Shown here in pieces: positions 62,824 through 64,000 of a DNA stretch of 64,000 nucleotides (within the stretch, counting starts at the first letter, position 1; each line of letters starts with the position of its first letter). Both the position numbers and the translations under genes were made by a program. Source of the DNA: Amycolatopsis tolypomycina (GTDB taxonomy: Bacteria > Actinomycetota > Actinomycetes > Mycobacteriales > Pseudonocardiaceae); the NCBI RefSeq assembly GCF_900105945.1, contig NZ_FNSO01000004.1, positions 4,402,001-4,466,000 on the forward strand, read 5' to 3'. The notes beneath the pieces were generated by a model, which saw nothing but the letters and a program-made list of their open reading frames with translations, was not told the origin of the DNA and made no database searches.

Positions 62824-64000
62824 ATGTCACTCCACCGTCTGGCCAAGGCCGCGCTGGCCGCCGGCGTGCTGGCGGGCCTGGCGGCCGCGCCGGCGTCCGC
62901 CGCCGCGGCCGCGCCGTCCACCTTGCCCGCCGACCAGTACACCCTGACCGCCAACTACAACCAGTTCGACGCAGTGAACAGCGCCCTGGTGTCGAAGCTC
63001 GGCACCGCCGCCGTGCACACCGTGATGGAGAACGCGAACCACGACCGCACCGCGCTGCCGTCGTCGTTCTCCGTCGCCGGGCTCGAGACCGGGTTCCGGT
63101 TCGACAGCGGCGACAACTCCGACTGCACCAACTACCCGCAGGGCATCACCACCAGCCGCGACGCCGTCGGCACCGCGAACGGCGGCAACTACGACGGCCA
63201 CCAGCTCATCGCGGTCAGCTGGTACACCAAGGACGGCTGCGACGGCGGCCAGCAGCGCAGCCGGATCACGCTCGTCGACTGGGACGCCGACTACCCGAAC
63301 GCCTACCGCAAGATCCTGCTGGTCGAGCCGACCGGCACCGCCGACGCCCCGAACTTCAAGGACATCCCGATCCACGCCGGCGGCATGTCCTGGTACGGCG
63401 ACTACCTCTACGTCGCCGACACCGGCAAGGGCATGCGCGTGTTCGACATGCGCAAGATCCTCAAGACCAACACCGGCGGCACGGCCGACCAGATCGGCCA
63501 GAGCGGCAGCACGTACTACGCCCACAACTACGCCTACGTCCTGCCGCAGGTCGGCACGATCTCCTCGAAGACGACGTCCGGGACGAACCTCGCGTGGTCG
63601 TCGATCTCCCTCGACCGCGTCAGCAAGTCGATCGTGATGACCGAGTACACCTGCTCGTCCGGCTGCACCGACTACCCGAACCGCGCGCCGCGGGCGATCC
63701 GCTACCCGTTCGCCTCCGCCGGCACCTTCGCCGCGACGACCACGGCGAGCCAGGCACTGCAGCTGCCCTGGTACAAGCTCAACGGCGTCGCCTCGCACAA
63801 CGGCCGCTGGTGGTTCCAGTCGTCCGGCTCGAAGCAGCTCTACTACTGGAAGCCGTCGGCCGCGTCGCAGACCTTCTCCTGGGTCAGCAGCGGCGAGAGC
63901 ATTTCCTACTGGGAGGACGACACCGCCGCCGACCTGCTGTGGACGCTGCAGGAAGGCGCGGGCAACCGCAACGTCTTCGCGGTCACCCAGGCCACCTACG
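62824..64000 (+). CDS. Secreted protein, orphan paralogue family member B (3' end outside)
   Basis: About 392 residues are seen; no stop before the window edge. Signal peptide (LAKAALAAGVLAGLAAAPASA) then mature segments in the same order as the gene at 45810. They include HAGGMSWYGDYLYVADTGKGMRVFDMRKIL, WSSISLDRVSKSIVMTEYTCSSGC and DLLWTLQEGAGNRNVFAVTQ. The latter is near the C-terminus of member A, so little is missing. Secreted, beta-rich, unknown function. Cysteine pairs (DNSDCTNY, KDGCDGG, TCSSGC) may form disulfides. Confidence 0.8.
   Translation, partial: MSLHRLAKAALAAGVLAGLAAAPASAAAAAPSTLPADQYTLTANYNQFDAVNSALVSKLGTAAVHTVMENANHDRTALPSSFSVAGLETGFRFDSGDNSDCTNYPQGITTSRDAVGTANGGNYDGHQLIAVSWYTKDGCDGGQQRSRITLVDWDADYPNAYRKILLVEPTGTADAPNFKDIPIHAGGMSWYGDYLYVADTGKGMRVFDMRKILKTNTGGTADQIGQSGSTYYAHNYAYVLPQVGTISSKTTSGTNLAWSSISLDRVSKSIVMTEYTCSSGCTDYPNRAPRAIRYPFASAGTFAATTTASQALQLPWYKLNGVASHNGRWWFQSSGSKQLYYWKPSAASQTFSWVSSGESISYWEDDTAADLLWTLQEGAGNRNVFAVTQATY

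Overview
The window is about 70% GC, uses GTG and TTG starts freely, and is dense with short-spaced or 1-4 nt overlapping genes. Gene content includes a SARP/AfsR-type regulator, several LLM flavin monooxygenases, AA10 and GH10 secreted polysaccharide enzymes, a DasR-type operator, an actinobacterial LexA, and an ECF sigma factor carrying its own zinc-finger and membrane tail. Together these point to a filamentous actinomycete, most likely a Pseudonocardiales member such as Amycolatopsis. That assignment is an inference from content and style, not from a marker gene. The window looks like chromosome: no phage, plasmid or conjugative module and no transposase was seen.

Layout. 1-3.2 kb: the end of a sensor kinase, a DUF998 membrane protein, and a DMT-transporter/GT4 glycosyltransferase fusion. 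3.2-8 kb: divergent secreted GH10-CBM2 xylanase and S8 subtilase. 8-12 kb: GT39 membrane glycosyltransferase, VOC protein, HAD hydrolase and a shortened GntR gene. 12.2-15 kb: a large SARP regulator. 15.2-21.8 kb: two tandem LLM monooxygenases converge on an operon of acyl-CoA ligase, LLM oxidoreductase and SDR, with a divergent TetR. 21.8-25.7 kb: lutABC-like lactate utilisation genes and a divergent MarR/DUF6069 pair. 25.7-28.2 kb: a TcmP-like protein and a DUF1980/permease pair. 28.5-34.6 kb: S53 protease, Acg-type nitroreductase, lipoprotein, MDR oxidoreductase, MmyB-type regulator and an AA10 LPMO. 34.9-38.7 kb: lexA, divergent P450/MFS and a DUF4287 protein. 38.8-44 kb: methyltransferase/TetR, two tRNA-Val genes, an MFS pump, TetR and an esterase. 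44-48.6 kb: a Cys-rich mini-protein, a polytopic protein, a secreted orphan, an NmrA-type protein and a broken zinc alcohol dehydrogenase. 48.8-55.3 kb: GSDH-PKD protein, ECF sigma, secreted hydrolase and secreted SurE. 55.5-62.7 kb: acyl-CoA ligase, NmrA/SnoaL/PadR, and a five-gene ABC/two-component operon. 62.8 kb to the end: a secreted paralogue of the 46 kb orphan, cut by the window edge.

The most informative signals are regulatory. They are a DasR-type site before the LPMO, a two-copy PadR operator bracketing its neighbour gene, one TetR-like operator shared by two loci 7 kb apart, tandem TetR operators, and 11-bp-phased direct repeats before the SARP gene and before both members of the secreted orphan family. 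A dispersed 21-22 bp-arm palindrome occurs twice, each time after an MFS gene.
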